Virus record (IMG/VR): IMGVR_UViG_3300031974_001781
Span: 1-47,080 of that record
Strand: one strand, 5' to 3'
Origin: a virus
DNA: 47,080 nucleotides
Positions 40,399 to 47,080 of the stretch are shown here, piece by piece. Both the position numbers and the translations under genes were made by a program. The notes beneath the pieces were generated by a model. The model did no database searches, was not told the origin of the DNA, and saw only the letters and a list, made by a program, of their open reading frames with translations. Position 1 is the stretch's first letter. Every line of letters begins with the position of its first letter.

Positions 40399-41890
40399 AA
40401 TATTTGGTTCACCAGGTACAGGTAAAACTACAACACTCTTAAATATTCTTGAAGCAAGAATAGCAGAAGGTTATAATCCTTTAAAAATTGGTTATTTTTC
40501 TTTTACACGTAGAGCAATTAAAGAAGCAAGATCAAGAATAATAAAAAAGTTTAAATTGTCAGATGATGATTTAGAATATTTTAGAACTATACATAGTCTA
40601 TGTTATAGATTTTTAAATATTAATTCTGGTCAAGTATTCAAAGGTGAAAGACTAAAAGAATTTTCAGAACTTGTAAGAGTAGAAATGACAGGTGTTACTG
40701 ATGAAAATACTACTGGTTTAACAGTAGGAAGTAAAAAAGGTGATTTACTTTTATTTTGTGATGAAGTTGCACGTTCAAGCGAAAGAGATTTAAAACATGT
40801 ATGGTACGAATTAGAATGTGATCATACATGGGAAGAACAAAAGTTTTTTTCTAAAGCATTAAAAAACTTTAAAAAAGAAAAGAAACTTTTAGATTTTACA
40901 GACATGTTAGATGTTTTTATTTCTCAAGAAAATGTACCACACTTAGATATTTTATTTGTAGATGAAGCACAAGATTTAACTACAAAGCAATGGAAAGTAA
41001 TTGATAAATTAACACGGCATTCTAAGTTTAGATATATAGCAGGTGACGATGATCAAGCAATTTATAAATGGGCTGGTGCTGATGTTAAAAAATTTTTAGA
41101 TATAAAAGGTGAAGTACAAGTATTGCCAATTAGTTATAGGTTACCTAAAGTGGTACATAAATTAGCTTGTGAAATAGCACATAAAATTTCTATGAGACAA
41201 TATAAAGAGTGGACTTGTAAAGATGAAGAAGGATCAATAACTGAAATATCTACAATTGAAGATGCTGATATGTCAAATGGTGAATGGTTAGTTTTAGCAA
41301 GATCAGGTTATCAATTAAATAGAGCAGAGGCTTATTGTAAAAGAATGGGTTGGTTCTATGAAAAAGGATATCAAGAATTTAGAACTAATAGATTTGTAAT
41401 AGCAATAAGAGCATGGATAAAATTAAATAAAGGCGAAACTATTAAATTTTCAGAACTGAAAAAATTATATCAATGTCTATATGGTAAAGTTTCTATTAAG
41501 AGAGGATTTAAAAAATTAGAAGGTGTTGACGAAAACTTAGATTTTTCATTAAGTTATTTAAGAGATAATTGTGGATTAATAGCAGAAGGAGAATGGCAAA
41601 ATGTAATTTACGGTTTAGACCCTGAAGATGTTTTAATGTTCGAATCATTAGAAAAATCTGGAGATTTATTTAAAAATAAAGCAAGGATAAGATTATCTAC
41701 AATACACGGAATAAAAGGTGGAGAAGCTGAAAATGTAGTTGTAATTTCTGATATTTCTTATAAAACTTGGAGAAAGATGAATACAGAACCTGACGATGAA
41801 CATAGAGTTTTTTATACTGGCATAACAAGAACAAAAACAAATTTGTTTATTATTCAGCCTGAAACGAAGTATAGTTACGAATTAAATTAG
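40379..41890 (+). CDS. UvrD/Rep-like SF1 helicase (503 aa)
   Basis: Motif I is GSPGTGKT at 10-17; Ia FSFTRRAIKEARS; II LFVDEAQDL; III IAGDDDQAIYKWAGAD; IV SYRLPKVV; V TIHGIKGGEAENVVV; VI RVFYTGITRTK. These are the SF1A signatures in the right order, with a short 1B/2B insertion compared with UvrD (about 720 aa). It should unwind 3'-5' on ssDNA during replication, and probably pairs with the AEP primase and SSB. Confidence 0.9.
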   Translation: MASSTVKIFGSPGTGKTTTLLNILEARIAEGYNPLKIGYFSFTRRAIKEARSRIIKKFKLSDDDLEYFRTIHSLCYRFLNINSGQVFKGERLKEFSELVRVEMTGVTDENTTGLTVGSKKGDLLLFCDEVARSSERDLKHVWYELECDHTWEEQKFFSKALKNFKKEKKLLDFTDMLDVFISQENVPHLDILFVDEAQDLTTKQWKVIDKLTRHSKFRYIAGDDDQAIYKWAGADVKKFLDIKGEVQVLPISYRLPKVVHKLACEIAHKISMRQYKEWTCKDEEGSITEISTIEDADMSNGEWLVLARSGYQLNRAEAYCKRMGWFYEKGYQEFRTNRFVIAIRAWIKLNKGETIKFSELKKLYQCLYGKVSIKRGFKKLEGVDENLDFSLSYLRDNCGLIAEGEWQNVIYGLDPEDVLMFESLEKSGDLFKNKARIRLSTIHGIKGGEAENVVVISDISYKTWRKMNTEPDDEHRVFYTGITRTKTNLFIIQPETKYSYELN

Positions 41891-41894
41891 AAAT

Positions 41895-42953
41895 ATGAAA
41901 GCATTAGGAACATACATTTTTGCTGGTGGTTTTACCATTGGTGTTAGTAAACATTTTGATGTAGAAGCACATTTCGAGGGTAAGCCTGCTGCATACAAAA
42001 AAACTTTTCAAGCTAATTTTCCTAAAATACCTATTTATGAAGGTGTTGAAAATTGGCCAAGAGAAAAATATAAAAATAAAATAGACTTTGTATATTGTAA
42101 TCCACCATGTGCACCGTGGTCTAATTTAGGTGGAGCACAAAAAGGTGCAGGAGCATGGAGAAATGATCCTAGAATTAAATGTTGGCGAGATAGTTTTAAT
42201 TTACTTAAAGAATTAAATCCTAAAGCTATTGCTATTGAATCAGTACCTAGAGTTTATAGTAAAAATGGTGGTCGACCGATGATCATGGAGTTATCAGAAG
42301 AAGCAAATAAATTAGGTTATCAAGTAACACACTTATTAATTGATGGCGGTTTTACTGGATTAAATCATTCAAGAAAAAGATTTTTCTTTATTGCCACTAA
42401 ATATAATTTAAATGCAGGCGGATTAAATTTTCAACCATTACCTACTACAGGTGAAGTATTAAGTTCTTTTAAAAAAGAATATGGAAAAGACATAGGTCAT
42501 CTTATGAAACTTGGTAAAAACGAAATACCTTATTTAAAACATTGTAAACAAGGTGAGAGTTTAAGAGTTACATGGGAAAGATATAATCCACCAGAAACTT
42601 GGGTAAGAGGAGGTATGAGAGGCGGAGTAAAAGGAAGACCTCAATTTATGAAATGGAGATTAAAGTCAAATGCTCATATACCAGTTATCGCAGGAGGATT
42701 TTACATACATCCTACAGAAGATAGATTATTTGGTCATAAAGAATTAGCATATATGGCAGGATATCCAGTAGATTATAAATGGGAAGGACCTTCTTCTAGT
42801 ATTGGTTCACAAATCGCAAGAGGAGTAATGCCGCCTGTAGCTGAATATGTAGCAAGAATAATTAAAAATAGTATAACTGATAAAAAAGAAAAAGAAGAAA
42901 AATTACAAATAGTAGATTATCGAAAGGCACCAGAACAAGATACTTTATTATGA
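41895..42953 (+). CDS. C5-cytosine DNA methyltransferase-like protein (352 aa)
   Basis: YIFAGGFTIGV (7-17) is a motif-I-like SAM site; YCNPPCAPWSNLG (68-79) is motif IV with the catalytic Cys72; AIESVPRV (114-120) stands for motif VI (Glu115 kept, ESV instead of ENV); NHSRKRFFFIA (157-167) is motif VIII (Arg160/Arg162); GSQIARGVMPPVAEYV is motif X. It would methylate cytosine C5 in DNA, or be a C5-acting relative working on modified cytosine, given the neighbouring hydroxymethylase gene. No restriction partner seen. It overlaps the MazG gene by 4 nt. Confidence 0.8.
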   Translation: MKALGTYIFAGGFTIGVSKHFDVEAHFEGKPAAYKKTFQANFPKIPIYEGVENWPREKYKNKIDFVYCNPPCAPWSNLGGAQKGAGAWRNDPRIKCWRDSFNLLKELNPKAIAIESVPRVYSKNGGRPMIMELSEEANKLGYQVTHLLIDGGFTGLNHSRKRFFFIATKYNLNAGGLNFQPLPTTGEVLSSFKKEYGKDIGHLMKLGKNEIPYLKHCKQGESLRVTWERYNPPETWVRGGMRGGVKGRPQFMKWRLKSNAHIPVIAGGFYIHPTEDRLFGHKELAYMAGYPVDYKWEGPSSSIGSQIARGVMPPVAEYVARIIKNSITDKKEKEEKLQIVDYRKAPEQDTLL

Positions 42954-43390
42954 CAGATATAAATATGTTTGATGACAATGATAAATTATTAAAAGATATT
43001 GATTCTTTTCATAAAAAATTTGGCTTTGCAAAGAACGAAAAAGTTGGTATACCTGATGATAATGAATTAGTAAATTTTAGAACTTCTTTTTTAGCAGAAG
43101 AATTTGCAGAATATACAAATGCTATTACTAAAAAAGACGCTGCTGCAGCACTAGACGCTTTAGTTGATATTGTTTACATAGCACTAGGTACAGCTTGGCT
43201 TTTCAATCTACCTTTTGAAAAAGCATGGGAAGAAGTTCAAAAAGCAAATATGAGTAAAATTAGAGCTAAAAGTAAATCAAAAAAACGTGGAACTAAATTT
43301 GATGTAATAAAACCAAAAGATTGGAAAGCACCGAATATAGAGAAAATTGTGGAAGAAGAAAGAGAATGGAACGAAAGCAAAAAGTATTAA
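42950..43390 (+). CDS. MazG-like nucleoside triphosphate pyrophosphohydrolase (146 aa)
   Basis: FLAEEFAEY (48-55) supplies the E-E-x-x-E metal site (Glu50, 51, 54) and ALDALVDIVYIALGTAW the D-x3-D pair (Asp69, Asp73), typical of the all-alpha NTP pyrophosphatase family that also includes T4 dCTPase. Next to a putative dCMP hydroxymethylase it may hydrolyse dCTP to dCMP, feeding hydroxymethylation and keeping plain dC out of phage DNA. Substrate is inferred. Confidence 0.78.
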   Translation: MTDINMFDDNDKLLKDIDSFHKKFGFAKNEKVGIPDDNELVNFRTSFLAEEFAEYTNAITKKDAAAALDALVDIVYIALGTAWLFNLPFEKAWEEVQKANMSKIRAKSKSKKRGTKFDVIKPKDWKAPNIEKIVEEEREWNESKKY

Positions 43391-44406
43391 TAACAGGATT
43401 TAATGCATTAGCAATAGGTACAGCTAAAAGTACATTAAATATTGCAACATCAGCTAGAATATTACCAAGAGTTTTAAAAGAAATAGGATATGATGTAGTA
43501 CAAAAACCTATAACTCCTGGTGAAGATGTAAGTCAATATGATAAAGTAATCGTATATGTATTTGGTCCAAACAGTTTATCTGCAAGATTTTGGTATGGTG
43601 CAGCTTATACACTTATTAAAAGACCTGATGCAATAGTTTCTATTGATGATTGGCAAGTAAAACAATCTGTATCAGGATTTGGTACATTCGCAAGAGGTCA
43701 TTGGAGAATATGGAAAAAATTAAGTAAAGCAGGAAATCCTGTAGGAAAAGTTAATTGGGAAGAAGCACAACCATATAAAAAAGAAATAGAGGATTTAGTT
43801 GATCACTATGCTTTTGATACATGGCCAAAATTATTAATTCCAGCATATGATGGCGGAGATTATTCAACTTTAGGTGTAAAGAGTAAAGAAATAATAAATT
43901 GGGATCCTACACCTTATACTGATACTTATTTGAATAATCCAAATGTAGACTTATTTTCGACACAATTACCAGTTAGAGTTAAAGGTAAGCATTGGGTTAT
44001 GGCTAGTTTATTAAATAAAATGAATTGGTTGAAAGATAATAATTTTCAATGGGAAGTTAAAAATTTTGGTAATGTAAAATTAAAACAAGAAAGATTGAAA
44101 GAACATGAATTATTTGAAGAATATAGAAAAGCATGGGCAATACTTAGTCCTCCTCACTATCATACTGAAAAAGGAAGTGCGTGGTGGAGAGTAAGATATA
44201 AAATGGCTAGTGATGCTAAAAATATTGTAGTAGCTCATCCAGAGGAGATGAAAAAATTATATGGTTTTAGTTTAAATATTTCAGATATAGAAAGTAAAGA
44301 TAAAGAAGAATTAAAAGAATTATTTAAGAAACAAGATGATGCTTTTAAAAATAAAATATGGACTAAAGAAAAAACGAAAGAATATTTTAAATGCTTGCTA
44401 GGATAA
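43366..44406 (+). CDS. T4 beta-glucosyltransferase-like GT-B protein (346 aa)
   Basis: ATG at 43366 (the frame before it only offers TTG). Compared from memory with T4 BGT (351 aa): QYDKVIVYVFGPN resembles BGT's NDYDRLIVV; VSIDDWQVKQS (Asp94/Asp95) sits where BGT has its catalytic Asp100; and WWRVRYKMASDAKNIVVA resembles BGT's RVWETMASDAVML, so Arg275 falls on the UDP-binding Arg269. BGT's Glu272 is replaced by Tyr278, so the donor or mode may differ. Between a MazG-like enzyme and dNMP kinase/hydroxymethylase, it is a good candidate for glycosylating modified cytosine in phage DNA. Confidence 0.65.
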   Translation: MERKQKVLITGFNALAIGTAKSTLNIATSARILPRVLKEIGYDVVQKPITPGEDVSQYDKVIVYVFGPNSLSARFWYGAAYTLIKRPDAIVSIDDWQVKQSVSGFGTFARGHWRIWKKLSKAGNPVGKVNWEEAQPYKKEIEDLVDHYAFDTWPKLLIPAYDGGDYSTLGVKSKEIINWDPTPYTDTYLNNPNVDLFSTQLPVRVKGKHWVMASLLNKMNWLKDNNFQWEVKNFGNVKLKQERLKEHELFEEYRKAWAILSPPHYHTEKGSAWWRVRYKMASDAKNIVVAHPEEMKKLYGFSLNISDIESKDKEELKELFKKQDDAFKNKIWTKEKTKEYFKCLLG

Positions 44407-44984
44407 TAATATTTGAAGGTCCTGATGGCGTAGGTAAAACTACATTAATAAATCATCTTAAAAAAGAATACGGTAAAGACGCCTATTATATGCATTTAAG
44501 AGTTCATAAAGATATGGAGTTATGGCATACAGCTAGTGCTAGATTAGCAATAAGAAAAAAACAAGAAGGTAAATTAGTTTTAATAGATAGACATTGGCCT
44601 AGTGAACAATTTTATTCTCATATTTATAGAGAAGGACCTAGTTATAATCCTGAAAAAATTTATAAAGTATTAAAATTGGAAGGCGCATTATATGTATGGT
44701 GTTTACCAAAAGATATAGAAAAAGTAAAAGAAAATCATAAAATTAACAGAGAAAAAAGAAAAGAAGAATATTATGATATTGATAAGGTAATTGAGTTATA
44801 TAATGATTATTGGAATTATTCAACATCTACTTCAATTGATTTTCATAAGAATAATTTAATGGATATGTTAGCACCATTAAAAAGAAGACCTGATTTTATT
44901 AGATACGATATGTTTGAAGAAGGTCGTGATTTAAATGCAGTAACGGATAGGATAGTGGATAAATGCTTCGCAATGAATTTATAA
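44391..44984 (+). CDS. Deoxynucleoside monophosphate/thymidylate kinase-like protein (197 aa)
   Basis: IIIFEGPDGVGKTTLINHL carries the P-loop (10-17); LVLIDRHWPSEQFYS (63-75) holds the DR(H/Y) motif of thymidylate kinases; a lid with KINREKRKEEYYD follows. In T4 the equivalent step phosphorylates hydroxymethyl-dCMP as well as dTMP. It may feed modified dCMP towards the triphosphate here. It overlaps both neighbours by 16-22 nt, which supports stoichiometric coexpression. Confidence 0.82.
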   Translation: MLARIIIFEGPDGVGKTTLINHLKKEYGKDAYYMHLRVHKDMELWHTASARLAIRKKQEGKLVLIDRHWPSEQFYSHIYREGPSYNPEKIYKVLKLEGALYVWCLPKDIEKVKENHKINREKRKEEYYDIDKVIELYNDYWNYSTSTSIDFHKNNLMDMLAPLKRRPDFIRYDMFEEGRDLNAVTDRIVDKCFAMNL

Positions 44985-45799
44985 ATTACTTAAATATAGA
45001 TTACAAGAAAAAGATACATGAAATAGTACAAACACCTGAGTTCGTTTGTTCTCCTCGTGGTATGAAAATTTTAGAAATACTTAATGATTCTTTTCATGTA
45101 GATATGGATTGTCCTGTAATTCTAAATGTAAAAAGAAAATTAAATTATTCTTTTATGTTAGGTGAAGCAGCATGGATGTTAGACGGAAGAAATGATGTAA
45201 AAACAATAGCAAAATATTTAGGTGGTATAAAAAGATTTAGTGACGATGGTGTTACTTTTTTCGGTGCTTATGGACCGAAGATCATTACTCAAACAAGTTA
45301 CATAATTAAAAAGTTAAAAGAAGATCAAGACAGTAGACAAGCAGTATTGACTATATGGAGAGAAAATCCGATAGCAAGTAGAGATGTACCGTGTACATTA
45401 TCAATGCAATTTTTTTTAAGAAAAGCAAGCGATGAATTATTTTTACATTGCATAACTAATATGAGAAGTAACGATATTTGGTTAGGAACACCTTATGATT
45501 CTTTTAATTTTTCAGCGATTAGTTTTTATATTGCTCTATTTTTAAATAGAGAAGGTATTAAATGTAAATTAGGAAAACTTACAATTAATGCAGGTAGTAG
45601 ACATCTTTACGAAGAAAATTTAAAAAGAGCAGAGGAAGTTGTAACTTGTTCAGATTTTTTTCCTTTAGATTTTAGTTTTAATGATCTTATTGAAAAATAT
45701 CAAGATAGACCTCATAAATTTATTTTCAACTTGTATTCAGGCGCAGAAGAACATAAAAATATACCACAAACTAAATTAAATTACATTAAGAATGGTTAG
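44963..45799 (+). CDS. dCMP hydroxymethylase-like member of the thymidylate synthase family
   Basis: 278 aa with the thymidylate-synthase fold: LGEAAWMLDG (Glu68, Trp71), DSRQAVLTIW, catalytic Cys144 in DVPCTLSMQF, MRSNDIWLGTPYD, and the ribose-binding HLYEEN near the C-terminus. Two features favour dCMP over dUMP: Cys is followed by Thr as in T4 gp42, not His; and the Asn that reads dUMP in TS is Asp179 (TPYD versus LPFN), the same change as Asp179 in T4 gp42. It should add a one-carbon unit to dCMP via methylenetetrahydrofolate, giving 5-hydroxymethyl-dCMP. A TS with altered specificity is the alternative. Confidence 0.78.
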   Translation: MLRNEFINYLNIDYKKKIHEIVQTPEFVCSPRGMKILEILNDSFHVDMDCPVILNVKRKLNYSFMLGEAAWMLDGRNDVKTIAKYLGGIKRFSDDGVTFFGAYGPKIITQTSYIIKKLKEDQDSRQAVLTIWRENPIASRDVPCTLSMQFFLRKASDELFLHCITNMRSNDIWLGTPYDSFNFSAISFYIALFLNREGIKCKLGKLTINAGSRHLYEENLKRAEEVVTCSDFFPLDFSFNDLIEKYQDRPHKFIFNLYSGAEEHKNIPQTKLNYIKNG

Positions 45800-46271
45800 T
45801 CGAATTCCACGTCAATGGTATTTTTTAAAGATGGCTAATCTAGTTTCAGAGAGAGGAACTTGTATTAGAAGAAAGGTAGGTTGTGTTTTAACAAATAAAC
45901 TTGGTCACGTCTTAGCCACAGGATATAATGGAGTGCCTTCTAATTCTAAACACTGTATAGATAAACCTTGTAGTGGTGCTATGTATAAATCAGGAGAAGG
46001 TTTAGATGAATGTCAAGCAATTCACGCTGAACAAAATGCTTTAATACAATGTAAAAATAATTTTGAGATTGATTCAATTTATTGTACATTAAGTCCTTGT
46101 ATTACTTGTGTAAAATTATTTTTAAATACATCTGCTAAACATATTTACTTTATAAAGAAGTATGTAAAAGAAGAACCCGCAAAAGAATTATGGTTATCTA
46201 ATGGTGGAGAATCATGGACTTATATTAGAAAGGAATTAATATTACCTGAATGTTCAAAATCTCTGAATTAG
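45792..46271 (+). CDS. dCMP deaminase-like protein (159 aa)
   Basis: Zinc/catalytic motifs are complete: HAEQNAL (His78, Glu80) and SPCITCVK (Cys103, Cys106); CIRRKVGCVLTNKLGHVLAT begins the deaminase fold. It makes dUMP from dCMP, supporting thymidylate supply. Together with the hydroxymethylase it competes for dCMP, as in T4. Starts inside the hydroxymethylase end and overlaps the polymerase start by 22 nt. Confidence 0.9.
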   Translation: MVSRIPRQWYFLKMANLVSERGTCIRRKVGCVLTNKLGHVLATGYNGVPSNSKHCIDKPCSGAMYKSGEGLDECQAIHAEQNALIQCKNNFEIDSIYCTLSPCITCVKLFLNTSAKHIYFIKKYVKEEPAKELWLSNGGESWTYIRKELILPECSKSLN

Positions 46272-47080
46272 AAAAAGCTAAAATAATAGCAATTGATACT
46301 GAAACATACGATCCTCGATTAAAAACTCACGGACCTGGTGGATTTAGAAAAGATGGAAAATTAGTCGGTATTTCTTTAGCAACAGATACTGGTTACAATG
46401 AATATCTTCCAGTAGGTCATCAAGGCGGTGGTAATTTAAATAATTCTAAAGTTGTTGATTTTTTAGATACTATACTTAAATTAAATAAACCTATGGTATT
46501 TGCTAATGCTATTTATGACATGGAATGGCTTTATTCACACGATAATAGATTAGACTTTGATAGATATAATAAAATTTACGATATACAAGGAATTGAGCAT
46601 TTACTTGATGAAAACAAATTAAAATATTCTTTGAATAGTTTAGCAAAATATTATTTAAAAAAATCAAAATATGAAGTTGAATTAGAGCAAGCGGTACAAG
46701 TAGAATTTGGTAAAAGAGCTAAAGTTAAAGATAATTTATGGAGACTACACGCAAATCATGTTGCTGAATATGCTAAAGAAGACGCTTTACTTACACTTCA
46801 AATTTTTCAAAAACAACAAGAAAGAATTGATAAAGAAGACGTTAGAGCAGTTGTAGAATTTGAATCAAAACTAATAACTCTATTATTTGAAATTAGAAAA
46901 AGAGGAGTAAGAATAAATCTATCAAAGGCAGAAAAATTATATTATGAGTTAGAAAAAAAGCAACAAGACACTCAACAAAGACTAAATAAACTTGGAGGAG
47001 GAGAAGTAAATGTATGGGCAAACGCTTCTCTCAAACAAGCATATGATAAAAATAAAATTAGTTATAATTACACAGCAAAA
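46250..47080 (+). CDS. Family-A DNA polymerase, N-terminal part (truncated by window)
   Basis: The ATG at 46250 opens a frame that stays open to the end of the window (277 codons). It has the 3'-5' proofreading domain: AIDTETYD (Exo I), ANAIYDMEWLY (Exo II, N...YD) and YAKEDALLTLQIF (Exo III, Y...D). KYYLKKSKYEVELEQAVQVE lies between Exo II and III. The polymerase palm should lie beyond 47080. Replicates the phage genome; operon partner of the modification genes just upstream. Confidence 0.85.
   Translation, partial: MFKISELEKAKIIAIDTETYDPRLKTHGPGGFRKDGKLVGISLATDTGYNEYLPVGHQGGGNLNNSKVVDFLDTILKLNKPMVFANAIYDMEWLYSHDNRLDFDRYNKIYDIQGIEHLLDENKLKYSLNSLAKYYLKKSKYEVELEQAVQVEFGKRAKVKDNLWRLHANHVAEYAKEDALLTLQIFQKQQERIDKEDVRAVVEFESKLITLLFEIRKRGVRINLSKAEKLYYELEKKQQDTQQRLNKLGGGEVNVWANASLKQAYDKNKISYNYTAK

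Noticed and set aside
44963-45799. Plain thymidylate synthase label
   Set aside because: The TS core is present, but Asp179 at the Asn position and Cys-Thr at the active site point to dCMP hydroxymethylation, so the call was changed.
1-47080. Contractile-tailed (myovirus) origin suggested by T4-like modification genes
   Set aside because: No sheath, baseplate or tape-measure genes are present; portal, adaptor and ejection genes point to a short tail.
1-47080. tRNA genes, CRISPR arrays, integrase or attachment sites
   Set aside because: I looked through the few non-coding gaps and found no cloverleaf, regularly spaced repeat, integrase-like protein or obvious terminal repeat; window ends show no matching sequence.

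Overview
The window is a 47 kb piece of an AT-rich (by eye about one third G+C) double-stranded DNA tailed-phage genome. Nearly every base is coding, genes overlap by 1 to 40 nt, and I saw no tRNA, rRNA, insertion sequence or CRISPR array. The gene set (large terminase, ~770-aa portal, acidic scaffold, ~300-aa capsid protein, two small head-completion/adaptor proteins, fibre genes, a 1155-aa ejection-type protein, T7-lysozyme-like amidase, family-A DNA polymerase, no sheath or tape-measure gene) suggests a short-tailed, podovirus-like phage. The very low G+C, small-protein families and fibre genes resemble marine phages of SAR11-type or picocyanobacterial hosts. The host is an inference.

Layout. 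1-720: very AT-rich left end with a tiny membrane-peptide ORF, an inverted repeat, one orphan gene and a strong intrinsic terminator. 880-4150: a more GC-rich conserved gene, a glycosyltransferase and the large terminase. 4148-7383: a run of tiny genes, mostly Lys/Arg-rich (DUF6321-, DUF6496- and DUF5824-like) or single-pass membrane proteins, split by a terminator and a -10-like box. 7383-21104: portal, phage GroES, scaffold, capsid, head-tail adaptors, a second glycosyltransferase, tail and fibre genes. 21105-25680: a metabolic island between fibre and tail genes. It has three 2-oxoglutarate/Fe(II)-oxygenase-like genes and one unknown gene on +, converging on an operon on - that encodes a flavin-dependent halogenase, a DUF6445-like protein and a prolyl-4-hydroxylase-like protein. 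25744-34656: tail protein, GNAT-like protein, internal/ejection proteins, PD-(D/E)XK nuclease, amidase and a holin-like membrane protein. 34642-36120 (-): SNF2-type helicase, divergent from the replication block. 36206-47080 (+): SSB-like protein, archaeo-eukaryotic-type primase, DEDDh exonuclease, UvrD-like helicase, then a nucleotide/DNA-modification block running into a truncated DNA polymerase.

Most notable is 41895-46271. It encodes a C5-cytosine methyltransferase-like protein, a MazG-like pyrophosphohydrolase, a protein resembling T4 beta-glucosyltransferase, a dNMP kinase, a thymidylate-synthase-fold enzyme whose key Asn is Asp (the dCMP hydroxymethylase signature) and a dCMP deaminase. 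This parallels the T4 set that makes glucosylated hydroxymethylcytosine, packed here in one operon beside the polymerase. The second notable element is the halogenase/oxygenase island, where five different 2OG-oxygenase-like proteins surround a halogenase that keeps its catalytic Lys and Glu.
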